Assembly: GCA_019639155.1 (NCBI GenBank)
Contig: JAHBSJ010000001.1
Coordinates: forward strand, 372,001 to 436,000
Direction: 5' to 3'
DNA length: 64,000 nt
From: Acidobacteriota bacterium
Lineage (GTDB): Bacteria; Acidobacteriota; Blastocatellia; Pyrinomonadales; Pyrinomonadaceae
Part shown: positions 1 to 8,080 of the stretch, piece by piece
Layout of the letters: the number at the start of each line of letters is the position of its first letter
Position numbering within the stretch: position 1 is the stretch's first letter
The notes under the pieces: model-generated
What the model saw: only the letters and a program-made list of their open reading frames with translations
The model's database searches: none
Told to the model about the DNA's origin: nothing
Program-made: the position numbers and the translations under genes

Positions 1-107
1 GGAGCCTGGCCGACGTATGACCGGTTAACGTTGTTAGCAAAGGTAAAGCCGATGATCGAACCTACGAGCAGGCCGATCACTCCATACATCAAATTTTCTT
101 TGTTCAT
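1..107 (-). CDS. N-terminus of a membrane-anchored protein, cut by the left edge
   Basis: An ATG at 107-105 opens a frame that runs off the left edge. The visible residues start MNKENLMYGVIGLLVGSIIG and form one hydrophobic segment followed by polar residues (FANNVNRSY), so this is an uncleaved anchor or signal segment. It begins three bases after the stop of the upstream oxidoreductase gene, so it is very probably the next gene of the cytochrome operon. Short membrane anchors of this kind often precede TPR or cytochrome-assembly domains, but nothing visible here proves that. The function cannot be assigned. Confidence 0.7.
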   Translation of the reverse strand, partial: MNKENLMYGVIGLLVGSIIGFTFANNVNRSYVGQA

Positions 108-110
108 TTA

Positions 111-2009
111 CTACTTGATCTCGATGCCGATAGATTCCAAAAAGCGGTTTGGCCGCTCTCCGCCGATGAGAGCAAAAACGAGATCGTTCTCTATTATCTC
201 AATTTCCCGCTTTGTCGGCACGTCCTCAAGTACGACTTCCCGCTCGCGCATCTCTTTGATACCGACGCCGAAACGCAGATCGAGCAGCCCGCGTTCGGCG
301 CAGCTGTAAAGCTGGAGCTTGTTGCCGAATTTAACCGTCGGCGCCAAAAAATCGCGGACGAGAACCGTTACCTGATTCATATCTTCAGGTTTACGGGGCG
401 AGATCGAGTTGCCGTCGCGGACGCAGACCAGATCAACCGCCGCTTCGACGGCGACGTTGCCGCCGCCCACGACGACGATCTTTTTGCCGCGAAATGCCAT
501 CGGTTCTGACAGGCCGTAATGCACCTTCTGCATCTCGCGGCCGTCTAGAGTGACCGTCATCTTTTCCTCGTCCTTAAGACGCAATTTATTCGGGGCACCG
601 CGGAGTCCGATCGCGATAATAACGCGGCGTGAGCGATACGTCCGCTGCGATTTGTCGGCGGCGAGTTCGGTATTGATCACGAAGCCGTCGCCTGCTTCCG
701 CACGCGTGACCGACTTGCAGCTTTCGTATTCGTTTATCTTGGCGCCGCGGTCCTCAAGGCTGCCGAGCCAAATTGCTAGGATGTTCTCACGTTGGTCGCC
801 GGGGATCTTCCGCTGAAGCTGATCGACGACGTCAGCACGAAACTCGGCGCCGAGCTGATCCGCAGCGGGTTCAAGATGCTGACGGCTGACTGCCGCCCAG
901 TCGCCGGAGCCTTTGGAACGCAGGAACGCGGCGACGCGGCGTTTCATCTCTTTGGCCGCTTTTTCGCGGAGCATCGGTGACAGCTCGCCGCGAAGCTGCT
1001 GCGGTATCTTTGCGATTAGTTCGTCGTGCACTGCCGACGCATTTTGCTGGATCAACGCACCAACCGCGGGCCCCGCGGTGTCTATGACAGGCGAATCGTC
1101 GTCCGCAGCATCGCCGCCGTATTTCGCCTTTGCGAGTCCGAGCCCGACCGCAGGAATGCCGCCGTCCCAGTCCTTAGTGTCGGGTTTGAAGAAGATGTAT
1201 TTCCCTTTCGGATACAGATCAATGGTCGAGAGTATGTTGTTCTGTTCGATGCCGACATAACGCAGCCCTGCGTCGTGGGCCGCAGCGACCGCCGAAGCTC
1301 CGCCGGGGCCGATGCCGATGATCGCGACATCGTATTCCGCCTTCGGATCGGGCAGTGCAGCGGCGAGCTCTTCGCGGATCCGTGCGATGACCTCGGCTCC
1401 TTCTTTTACGGCATTTTTGATCAGCGGCACACCCGATACGTCGCCTATGATGTAGCAGCCGGGAACGTTCGTTTCAAAGGTCGCACCGTTGCGCGTCGGT
1501 GTCGGGAGTGAACGGACCTCTTTGGTCGTGTTGATAACGATGCAGGCCTTTGGATTTACGGGACATTCCGCCTGACACGCCGTGTCCTCCATACATAGAT
1601 CCGGAGCCACAGCCGAAGCTCTGCCGTCGACGATGGCCAGCACGTCGTGCGGACAGGCGTCAACGCACGCCTGACAGCCGATGCACCGGTCGGGGAAAAT
1701 GATCGGATGCGGATAACTCGGGCCGCGGTATTTGTCTAGCTCGAGCTCGCGAAGCTCGTTCTGGTCTAGCGTGCGGATCTTCGGGGCCGAGGCATCCATG
1801 ATGTCACGTCGGCGAAAGAAAGTGGCCGCACGTGCCGCATCGCCCGCGACCGCAACAAATCCCAACACACCGACGAACGCCAAAATACTCAGCCAGCCTA
1901 CGAGCGACAACCCGCCGTAGGTTGCCGCATCAGCCGGAACGAACAACCTGTTTCCCGCGACCAGAAGTGCCGCGATCGCAACGCAGAAAATGATGTGCAG
2001 CAGTTTCAT
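111..2009 (-). CDS. Membrane-anchored [4Fe-4S]/FAD-dependent pyridine-nucleotide oxidoreductase
   Basis: The 632-residue protein has two N-terminal hydrophobic segments (about 2-20 and 36-56). A bacterial ferredoxin-type region follows, with cysteines at 109, 112, 115, 119 (CIGCQACVDACP) and 139, 145, 149, 156. The rest is a thioredoxin-reductase-like flavoprotein: a first dinucleotide-binding motif (GIGPGGASA, about 232-240) and a second NAD(P)H-type motif (VVVGGGNVAVEAA). The inferred role is to pass electrons between NAD(P)H or ferredoxin and the membrane cytochrome module, on the cytoplasmic face. Its ATG overlaps the stop of the FHA-cytochrome gene by four bases, which implies translational coupling. 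Electron direction and substrate cannot be read from sequence. The insertion between the two nucleotide-binding motifs is long for this family. Confidence 0.85.
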   Translation of the reverse strand: MKLLHIIFCVAIAALLVAGNRLFVPADAATYGGLSLVGWLSILAFVGVLGFVAVAGDAARAATFFRRRDIMDASAPKIRTLDQNELRELELDKYRGPSYPHPIIFPDRCIGCQACVDACPHDVLAIVDGRASAVAPDLCMEDTACQAECPVNPKACIVINTTKEVRSLPTPTRNGATFETNVPGCYIIGDVSGVPLIKNAVKEGAEVIARIREELAAALPDPKAEYDVAIIGIGPGGASAVAAAHDAGLRYVGIEQNNILSTIDLYPKGKYIFFKPDTKDWDGGIPAVGLGLAKAKYGGDAADDDSPVIDTAGPAVGALIQQNASAVHDELIAKIPQQLRGELSPMLREKAAKEMKRRVAAFLRSKGSGDWAAVSRQHLEPAADQLGAEFRADVVDQLQRKIPGDQRENILAIWLGSLEDRGAKINEYESCKSVTRAEAGDGFVINTELAADKSQRTYRSRRVIIAIGLRGAPNKLRLKDEEKMTVTLDGREMQKVHYGLSEPMAFRGKKIVVVGGGNVAVEAAVDLVCVRDGNSISPRKPEDMNQVTVLVRDFLAPTVKFGNKLQLYSCAERGLLDLRFGVGIKEMREREVVLEDVPTKREIEIIENDLVFALIGGERPNRFLESIGIEIK

Positions 2010-3451
2010 TGTTCGAGTTCAGGTTCGGGCGTCGGCGTCGGTTTCGGTTCCAATGTTTCGGGTGCCAATATTCTTGCGACCGCCTTGCGTCGGCGTTCGA
2101 GAGCCTCGTCGGTCAGAAACTCCTGCCATCGCCGGCCGCTGTACGGATGCTGGACGTGGCACGAGATGCAATTGCTGGTGTTCACGCCGAAACGCGTATC
2201 TCGCGTCGGGTCGCCTTCGCGGGTTGTATGGCACGCGGCACAGGTCTGACGCGGCGTTTTGCGGTCGATCGGGTCGAAAGTGTTGTGACAGGTCGAGCAC
2301 GAAACAAGTCCGCGTTTATCGCCTTTCAGCCCTGCGGGTACCTCAAGCCTAGCGACATGTATCGTATGAAAATACCGGCTAAGTTTCGCCTGTTCGTCCT
2401 TGTCGCCGGTCGCGGGACGCAGCAGTTCAGGTATCGCGTCGGCAACCTCTCGATAAACGCCCTGCCAGATCCATTGCCCGTTCTGCGTCGGATAGCCGTA
2501 GCTGCCGCCGTGCGGCGTGCCGACCGACTTGCCGTTGTAGGTCTGATTGTTCGCGTCGTTGTGGCACTCGGCACACATACGTATCGCCGTTATGTTCGAG
2601 CGAAACTCCGGCCCCTGATGCTCTTTGTGGCAGACCGTGCAGGTAATGCCCGCGTCTTCGTGCGCCTTTGTATTTGTCGGATGAAACTGGCTCGCCTGAT
2701 GACACGCGATGCACGAATTTTCCATCGGCTCATTCGGCCGATGGCATGTCGTACAGGAATTGGCGTTCGCCATTTTCGCGATCTCAGAGTCTTCCATCGC
2801 CTGAACGTGTGGATTTGCGAGCGGCTTCGGCGCGTATGCCTGCGGATACTTTAGATAAGCGAAAACGCCCGCCGCACCGAGCACGAGTATAGCCCAGACG
2901 AACACGCCGACACGCCACGAACGCCGAAGGTCGCGTGTCGGCCGCCAGTTGTACATCGCCTTGCCCGGCACAGGCTTTTCGGCGGGACGCAGACGAGTTC
3001 CCCATTCTTCTTTTTCGCGATTACGTTTTTCCCAAAAGACCTTTAGAACATCGCCGGAAACGGACTCCGGCTTTTTCTCGACAGCCTTACTGCCTGTCAT
3101 GTCGGTGCCCGCGACCGCTTGCGATACGGTGAGAGTTGCCATGCCGCCGTCTATCGCAACCGCGATCGTGAACGGCCCGATCTGTATAGTATCGCCGCCG
3201 GCAAGGATGTCGTCAGCCTGCGGCGGCAGCAGGCGGCCGTTGAGCGTCAGGACGTTCGATGTTGAAAGATTGGCGACTATGAACTTCTTGTCCTGCAGCG
3301 TTATGCCGGCGTGGATACGCGACACGGTGCTGTGTTCGAGCGTTATTTCGCAGCTTTCGAGGCGGCCGATGCGGACGGAATTTTGCGCGTATGCGGCCGC
3401 TTCGCCCGTGTCGGCAAAGAGGATCCTAAAATTTTCACGCGTTTCTGCCAT
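2006..3451 (-). CDS. FHA domain - transmembrane - heptaheme c-type cytochrome fusion
   Basis: The 481-residue protein has no signal peptide. Residues about 24-95 form an FHA phosphothreonine-binding domain with the conserved G29-R30 and S44-R45-x-H47 core. One transmembrane segment lies at about 180-200. Seven CxxCH motifs follow at 233, 247, 271, 293, 385, 404 and 428, with extra histidines that could act as distal ligands. The C-terminus is Pro/Glu-rich. The predicted topology is FHA in the cytoplasm and hemes in the periplasm. A single protein could therefore read a Ser/Thr-kinase signal and carry electrons. It lies four bases after the cNMP/Fe-S/cytochrome b gene and overlaps the flavoprotein gene, so it is probably a subunit of the same complex. 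FHA fused to a multiheme cytochrome is unusual. Confidence 0.88.
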   Translation of the reverse strand: MAETRENFRILFADTGEAAAYAQNSVRIGRLESCEITLEHSTVSRIHAGITLQDKKFIVANLSTSNVLTLNGRLLPPQADDILAGGDTIQIGPFTIAVAIDGGMATLTVSQAVAGTDMTGSKAVEKKPESVSGDVLKVFWEKRNREKEEWGTRLRPAEKPVPGKAMYNWRPTRDLRRSWRVGVFVWAILVLGAAGVFAYLKYPQAYAPKPLANPHVQAMEDSEIAKMANANSCTTCHRPNEPMENSCIACHQASQFHPTNTKAHEDAGITCTVCHKEHQGPEFRSNITAIRMCAECHNDANNQTYNGKSVGTPHGGSYGYPTQNGQWIWQGVYREVADAIPELLRPATGDKDEQAKLSRYFHTIHVARLEVPAGLKGDKRGLVSCSTCHNTFDPIDRKTPRQTCAACHTTREGDPTRDTRFGVNTSNCISCHVQHPYSGRRWQEFLTDEALERRRKAVARILAPETLEPKPTPTPEPELEQ

Positions 3452-3454
3452 ACG

Positions 3455-5920
3455 TTAACGGACGTTGAAATACAACGCCTGAATGATGTGTATCACGAGC
3501 AGAACCAGCATTATTGCTGTAAAAAGCACGTGCGGGGCGACCCATATCTTCAGCATTTTATGCAGATACAGAAGAGCGTCAACCCGACGCAGCGTCGCGG
3601 CATTTTCGACGGCTTCCATCAGGCGAGCGTCATCGGAACGGCTCATTCCTTCCGCCGCGGAGCGAAATTCCGCACGTGCGTCTGCCAACATTCCGCGAAG
3701 GTCCTGCTTGCTGAAATACTGCTTCAGCAGATAACCGAGGCCGAGAAAACGCCGCCGCACTTTCTGCTCGATCAGGGCTTTGAGTGTCGGATTTTCGGTC
3801 TCCTCGGCACGTGCGAAAAGCTCGGCTCTCAGTTCATTTCGCCGCGTTGCCAGGTCTTCCATGAGCAGCGGCTCGGGTTCGATACGAGTCATCAGACGAG
3901 GCACGAACACAAAACAAAATGCACCGAAAAGCCCCGACAATATTACGAGGTCGAACGAGATCATCAGCGTTGTCGTCACAAGCCCGCCCGAACTTGTGCC
4001 GCCGTGCACGAGCAGCACAACGCCCGCCAAAACGCCGATGTAAATATGCGACAGCATCCAATACCGCAATGCACCGGCACGCCGCCGATAAACCTGCTTT
4101 CGTGCGGCATACGCCATCACCCAAACGATGCCCGCAAGCCCCGCTATGCCTGTTATCCAACGCATCGTCAGCCAGCTTCCCGGGAAAAGAGCGGTGTCCT
4201 GCGTGTAATGCCACGTTGCCAAAAACGCGCCGACGCCGCCCGCGATCACGATCAGCCCGCCGATGATATGCCATATTCTCGCCCACAGGTCGAACTTGTG
4301 AATGTTGACGCCGATGGCGTGATTTTCGGAAATACGCGTCAGGCCGATCGTGCCTTTCACTTCGTCGAAATATTCACGCGGATCGACGCGGACCAGTGCT
4401 CCCGTCGGGCAGTTCTCCTCGCAGGAATACGCAGGCGTTTTTGCTCCGGGCGGATTCAGGCCGGTGTCCTTACAGAGGTTGCATTTGACCGCGACGAGAT
4501 CCTCGGTCTGCGTTACGGGTTCGGGAATTTTGGCTGCCTTTAGCGAAAGCCACGAGAAAAAGCCGCCGCCGCCGTTCATCTCGCCCTTGCGAGGGATCAT
4601 TGAAATTGCGTTGTACGGGCACTGTGTCGCACAGTCACCGCAGCCAATGCAGGTCGCGGGTTCGATGTCTATCTCGCCGTCGGGCAAGCGTGCGATGGCT
4701 CCTGTCGGACAGCCTGTCAGACACTCCGGATCCTGACAGTGCATACAAACCGTCGGCACAAGGACGCTCTGCATAGCGCTTGCATTCTCTTTAAATGGAC
4801 GTTCGATGTGTATGCCGCGTCGTGTAAGCCGCGTCGTCCCGTGAACCTTGTGACAGGCGAGCGAGCAATTGCCGCAGCGGACGCATTTCGCCATGTCCAT
4901 CACCATCAGATTGACGCCGTCAACGACACCCGTTTCGATCTCGCGGGTTGCTGCAGAAAGTACGCGATTATCCGCAGGGTGCGTCGGTGTGGCGGGTTTG
5001 CCCTCGACCGAGCCGCGAAGGAGCGGCACGACGGCGGCGGCCATTTCGGCATCTTCGCGAAGCCGGCTGACAGCGAGTTCGACAACCTCTGCACGTCCCC
5101 AGACAGTAGCCGTGTACTTCCAGTCACCGATGCCGTCGAGAGCCTCGGTTCCCATCGTAGTGCCTGAACCGAAGAAATCGAGCCCGACGGAATCGTCAGT
5201 ATCCAGCAGTAATTCAGCAGCACGCGGATTAAATTCGACGCCGTTCACACGCTGTATCCAACCGCTGCGAACAAAGAAGACGCGATTGATCGGGTCGCCT
5301 TCCTTGAAAAGCACCTGATCTTTTTCGTAAACGGCGAACCGTGCCGCGTCGCTGACGCGTTTTAGTATTTCGGGGGTCGCGGACGCACCGAGGAACTCTT
5401 TCAGATCGTTGATCGACAGAGTAAGGCCGTAATTACGATAGTTGCGGTCGAGAGCTTTGCCGAATTTAGGGAGCTTTCGCAATAGGCGGATCGCAGGCCG
5501 TGTGAATTCGAGCACAAGTGCCGCGCCGCTGTCTTCGGATACCGAGACGCTGGCCGTTCGCGGCGTGCCCGAAAGCAATGCCATCTCGCCGAAGGAATTC
5601 CCCGCGGAGATCTCGCCGACCTTTCGCATGCCACCGCCGGCTTCGGGAATAGATGCGTCGAGACGGCCTTCGACAAGGATGTAGAAAATGCTGCTTTCCC
5701 AGGTATTCGCTTTGACGATCGTTTCGCCCGGTTGGTATTCGAGCAGGCGGCAGTAGGGGCCGACCTTTTTGCCGCGATAGCTGCGGCCGAACAGAATGAT
5801 ATCCATGTCGAGCTCGTTCCTGAACTCGCCATTCGGCAGCTGCTCAACAAGCTCGGACACGATCTCTACGTTGCGAAACGCATCGATCAACTGCTCGTGA
5901 TTTTCGATTTCACGCGACAT
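3455..5920 (-). CDS. Tandem cNMP-binding - 4x[4Fe-4S] - b-type cytochrome membrane protein
   Basis: From ATG 5920 the protein has 821 residues. Two cNMP-binding (CAP_ED) domains lie at about 40-157 and 182-292. The first keeps the phosphate-binding cassette (FGEMALLSGTPRTAS, with Glu and Arg), while the second is degenerate there. Sixteen cysteines in four clusters (about 346-356, 392-404, 424-434 and 480-504) match a DmsB/HybA-like subunit. Five hydrophobic segments (about 547-569, 583-604, 622-639, 647-674 and 792-815) carry histidines (WHIIGG, LLVHGG, APHVLF, VIHII) that suit b-heme ligation. A charged loop separates segments 4 and 5. It probably exchanges electrons between quinol, Fe-S clusters and periplasmic hemes under ligand control. 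A TTG start at 5944 is the alternative. Confidence 0.85.
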   Translation of the reverse strand: MSREIENHEQLIDAFRNVEIVSELVEQLPNGEFRNELDMDIILFGRSYRGKKVGPYCRLLEYQPGETIVKANTWESSIFYILVEGRLDASIPEAGGGMRKVGEISAGNSFGEMALLSGTPRTASVSVSEDSGAALVLEFTRPAIRLLRKLPKFGKALDRNYRNYGLTLSINDLKEFLGASATPEILKRVSDAARFAVYEKDQVLFKEGDPINRVFFVRSGWIQRVNGVEFNPRAAELLLDTDDSVGLDFFGSGTTMGTEALDGIGDWKYTATVWGRAEVVELAVSRLREDAEMAAAVVPLLRGSVEGKPATPTHPADNRVLSAATREIETGVVDGVNLMVMDMAKCVRCGNCSLACHKVHGTTRLTRRGIHIERPFKENASAMQSVLVPTVCMHCQDPECLTGCPTGAIARLPDGEIDIEPATCIGCGDCATQCPYNAISMIPRKGEMNGGGGFFSWLSLKAAKIPEPVTQTEDLVAVKCNLCKDTGLNPPGAKTPAYSCEENCPTGALVRVDPREYFDEVKGTIGLTRISENHAIGVNIHKFDLWARIWHIIGGLIVIAGGVGAFLATWHYTQDTALFPGSWLTMRWITGIAGLAGIVWVMAYAARKQVYRRRAGALRYWMLSHIYIGVLAGVVLLVHGGTSSGGLVTTTLMISFDLVILSGLFGAFCFVFVPRLMTRIEPEPLLMEDLATRRNELRAELFARAEETENPTLKALIEQKVRRRFLGLGYLLKQYFSKQDLRGMLADARAEFRSAAEGMSRSDDARLMEAVENAATLRRVDALLYLHKMLKIWVAPHVLFTAIMLVLLVIHIIQALYFNVR

Positions 5921-5967
5921 CTTAAGACGCGGTGCCTTTGGCAACGCAGGTCTTCAAATTGTGTTAA

Positions 5968-6459
5968 CTACCTGGCAGTAAAAATGTAAAATCCAATTCC
6001 GGCAGCGACGATCAGTGCCGCAAAAAGGAAAATCAATATCAAGCCGGCGACGATGATCCAGATCCATTTACTTGAACCGGACCTAGGCTGTGCGACAGGA
6101 TTCGCCGGAGTCGCCGACTTGGGCGGCGGTGCTGCGGGCGGCAACTCGACGGGCGACGGAGCCGCGGGCTTCAACTCTACTGAAGGCGCCGGCGGTGCGG
6201 CCGGAGCAACCGGGACCACCACTTCTGTCTTTTTCGGCTCGACATTGGGCTGCTGACCTTTTTTTGAGATATTCAGCCCCATATCCGACAGCATCTGGTT
6301 ATACATGGTCTGGCCCATTTGGACCGTGCTGTCGTGGCTTTCGAACTCGCTTGCGTGTTCCCGGGCCTTTTCTTCTACAAAGGCGTTGCCGCAGCCGGGA
6401 CAGAACGCCTTGGCCGCATCAACGGTTTCACCGCAGTTTTCGCATTGCCGAGTTTCCAT
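5968..6459 (-). CDS. Zinc-ribbon, proline-rich, C-terminally anchored membrane protein
   Basis: The ATG at 6459 gives 163 residues. The N-terminus is a zinc ribbon (CENCGETV then CPGCGNAF). The middle is a long Pro/Ala/Val-rich low-complexity linker, and a C-terminal hydrophobic helix (WIWIIVAGLILIFLFAALIV) ends the protein. Predicted topology is cytoplasmic zinc ribbon with a tail anchor. It lies five bases after the tetraheme gene and 47 bases before the cNMP/Fe-S gene, all on the same strand, so it is probably co-transcribed with the electron-transfer genes. Its function is unknown; a scaffolding or assembly role is only a guess. An upstream in-frame Met at 6492 would overlap the preceding gene and lacks clear support. 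Confidence 0.75.
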   Translation of the reverse strand: METRQCENCGETVDAAKAFCPGCGNAFVEEKAREHASEFESHDSTVQMGQTMYNQMLSDMGLNISKKGQQPNVEPKKTEVVVPVAPAAPPAPSVELKPAAPSPVELPPAAPPPKSATPANPVAQPRSGSSKWIWIIVAGLILIFLFAALIVAAGIGFYIFTAR

Positions 6460-6464
6460 TGAGG

Positions 6465-7085
6465 TCAGTTTTTCAAATGGCAGATCAGGCAATCCTTACT
6501 TGTGGCAAACCCTTTGGTCTTCTTGACCTCGGGTCTAAGCCTCGCCGCTTCGTCGTGGCAAGTATTGCAGTTTATGTGATATGCCAGCTCGTTATTCAGG
6601 TCCTTGGTCACCTTTTTGCCGCCCTCTGTGTATTCGGCGGTCGGCATTTCCTTGTCGTCGGGGACGGCCCCGTCCTGAAAATGGCAGTCACGGCAGCCCG
6701 TTACTTTCTGATCTGATTTTTGAAAAACTTCCCACGTCAGGATCTCGTTCCGCTCGGACGTGACGAGAGGCAGTTTCAACGCCGACTTGGGCTGATCCGT
6801 GTGATGGCACTCGACGCAGGCGATCTGCGATTTACCGTCCGGACTGTAAAGCCCAAATGCGTGAGTATCATGGTCAAATGCCACATCACCGTACTCCGAG
6901 AGGCTGTCCTTGCTGAGAGTGTAAGATTTGGGGATCTTCTTCGCCCCCGGCGGCGGCGTCGGAGTTGCGAGAACGGACGCCGCAATAGCGTCCCATGCTC
7001 CCGACGGCGAGGCAGTGCCGGCAACAAAAATGACCGCGGTCGCTGCGAAAACAAGTACTACTGAGATCTTGGCAAAGTGTTTCAT
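6465..7085 (-). CDS. Periplasmic tetraheme cytochrome c (class III/c7-like)
   Basis: This 206-residue protein has an N-terminal signal peptide (KISVVLVFAATAVIFVAG) and then a short Pro-rich stretch. Four heme-binding motifs are visible: CVECH, CRDCH, CNTCH and CLICH, with a DHDTHAFG histidine pair upstream of the first. The arrangement resembles periplasmic class III cytochromes that shuttle electrons between inner-membrane oxidoreductases and outer-membrane conduits. It sits between the two nonaheme genes and the membrane module. A -35/-10 pair lies just upstream (7126-7097), so it may also be transcribed separately from the genes before it. The substrate partner is inferred from context only. 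Confidence 0.88.
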   Translation of the reverse strand: MKHFAKISVVLVFAATAVIFVAGTASPSGAWDAIAASVLATPTPPPGAKKIPKSYTLSKDSLSEYGDVAFDHDTHAFGLYSPDGKSQIACVECHHTDQPKSALKLPLVTSERNEILTWEVFQKSDQKVTGCRDCHFQDGAVPDDKEMPTAEYTEGGKKVTKDLNNELAYHINCNTCHDEAARLRPEVKKTKGFATSKDCLICHLKN

Positions 7086-7096
7086 ATGGATTCCCT

Positions 7097-7126
7097 ATTA
7101 AACTCCTATAAGCGGAACAATGTCAA
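7097..7126 (-). promoter_or_regulatory. Candidate internal sigma-70 promoter before the tetraheme cytochrome gene
   Basis: On the minus strand a TTGACA (7126-7121) and a TTTAAT (7102-7097) are separated by 18 bases, and the ATG follows 11 bases after the -10. The 116-base gap between the nonaheme gene and this gene is the longest inside the minus arm, which fits an internal promoter. Confidence 0.45.
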
Positions 7127-7201
7127 CGAATTGGCCTGTCGGGTCATCTGTTCCGTCAGATGAAACAAGACACAATTTCGTTTCCCGCCGAACTTCCTGC
7201 C

Positions 7202-8080
7202 TCAAGGTGAACCCGGAAGCATATTAAAGCCCGAACCCGAATGACATCGCGTACAGGTCGTCATGCTTATCGGATCGTCCCCGAATGCACGCTTGCCGTT
7301 ATGACACGAAACGCAGTTATTGCCCGCGGCGACGTTGTGCTGTTTCGCGACGATGTTCGTTACCTGACGCCCCTGCGGAGCTCCCGCACGTACTGTATGG
7401 CACTCATTGCAGCTGACGCCCTGACGCGGGCCGTGATCGGCATGGCTGAACGCCGACTTAAAAACATAACGCGACTGCGGCGTACGGCTGTAGGGAGCGA
7501 GTTCATGACACACCGAACATGAACTTATCTCGCTTTCCGCTGTGTGACAGGCATAGCAGGTCGTATGTGCCTGAAAACCTACGGGTATCGATTTGCCCGG
7601 CCCTTGGGGCAAATGGCATGCAACGCAGCCTTCTTTCGGACGTCCGTCGCCGCGGTCGTGTGCGGCGTGGTCAAATTTCATATTCCAGCCTTCGTTGAAC
7701 TTTTTCGGAAAATCCTTCATTCCCGGGTCGGTCCCGCTCAGGTCGCTGTGGCAGATCGCGCAGATGACCGGGTCATTTGCCGCAAACTGTCCGAAATGAC
7801 AGCCGACGCAAGAATCATGCGCCGCGAACTCCATATCGAGCTTTGCGCCCTCGCGCCTGTGGCACGATGCGCATTCAAACTCCTTGTGTTCGTCGATCTT
7901 GTGGTTGAACTCCTTAAACGCCTTATCCGAGACCTTTACCGCAGCCGGTTCGGGGATCTCAGACGACGTCAGCGGGACAGGTGTGCGGGCGGCCTGCTGA
8001 AGGCAACTGGCGGCGAAAAGCCCCGCCGCCGTCAGGATCAATGCTTTCACAAAATTCGATGCGCCGTTGGTTGTCGTCAT
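7202..8080 (-). CDS. Nonaheme c-type cytochrome lipoprotein
   Basis: Starting at ATG 8080 (its A is shared with the TGA of the upstream gene) gives 292 residues. The N-terminus is a lipoprotein signal (ALILTAAGLFAASC). Nine CxxCH motifs follow: CASCH, CVGCH, CAICH, CVACH, CYACH, CSVCH, CNECH, CVSCH and CTRCH. Many F-x-H or H-x-x-H histidines lie between them, as in cytochrome c3/c7-type repeat proteins. It is likely anchored in the inner or outer membrane facing the periplasm and likely relays electrons along a heme wire. A start 66 bases upstream is open but would lie inside the preceding gene. The sequence AAAAGAGGTG abuts this ATG, an unusually close Shine-Dalgarno-like element. Confidence 0.87.
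   Translation of the reverse strand: MTTTNGASNFVKALILTAAGLFAASCLQQAARTPVPLTSSEIPEPAAVKVSDKAFKEFNHKIDEHKEFECASCHRREGAKLDMEFAAHDSCVGCHFGQFAANDPVICAICHSDLSGTDPGMKDFPKKFNEGWNMKFDHAAHDRGDGRPKEGCVACHLPQGPGKSIPVGFQAHTTCYACHTAESEISSCSVCHELAPYSRTPQSRYVFKSAFSHADHGPRQGVSCNECHTVRAGAPQGRQVTNIVAKQHNVAAGNNCVSCHNGKRAFGDDPISMTTCTRCHSGSGFNMLPGSP

Noticed and set aside
3311..4543. 410-residue plus-strand open frame
   Set aside because: It spans the junction of two well-supported minus-strand genes (FHA-cytochrome and cNMP-FeS-cytochrome b) and has no domain signature.
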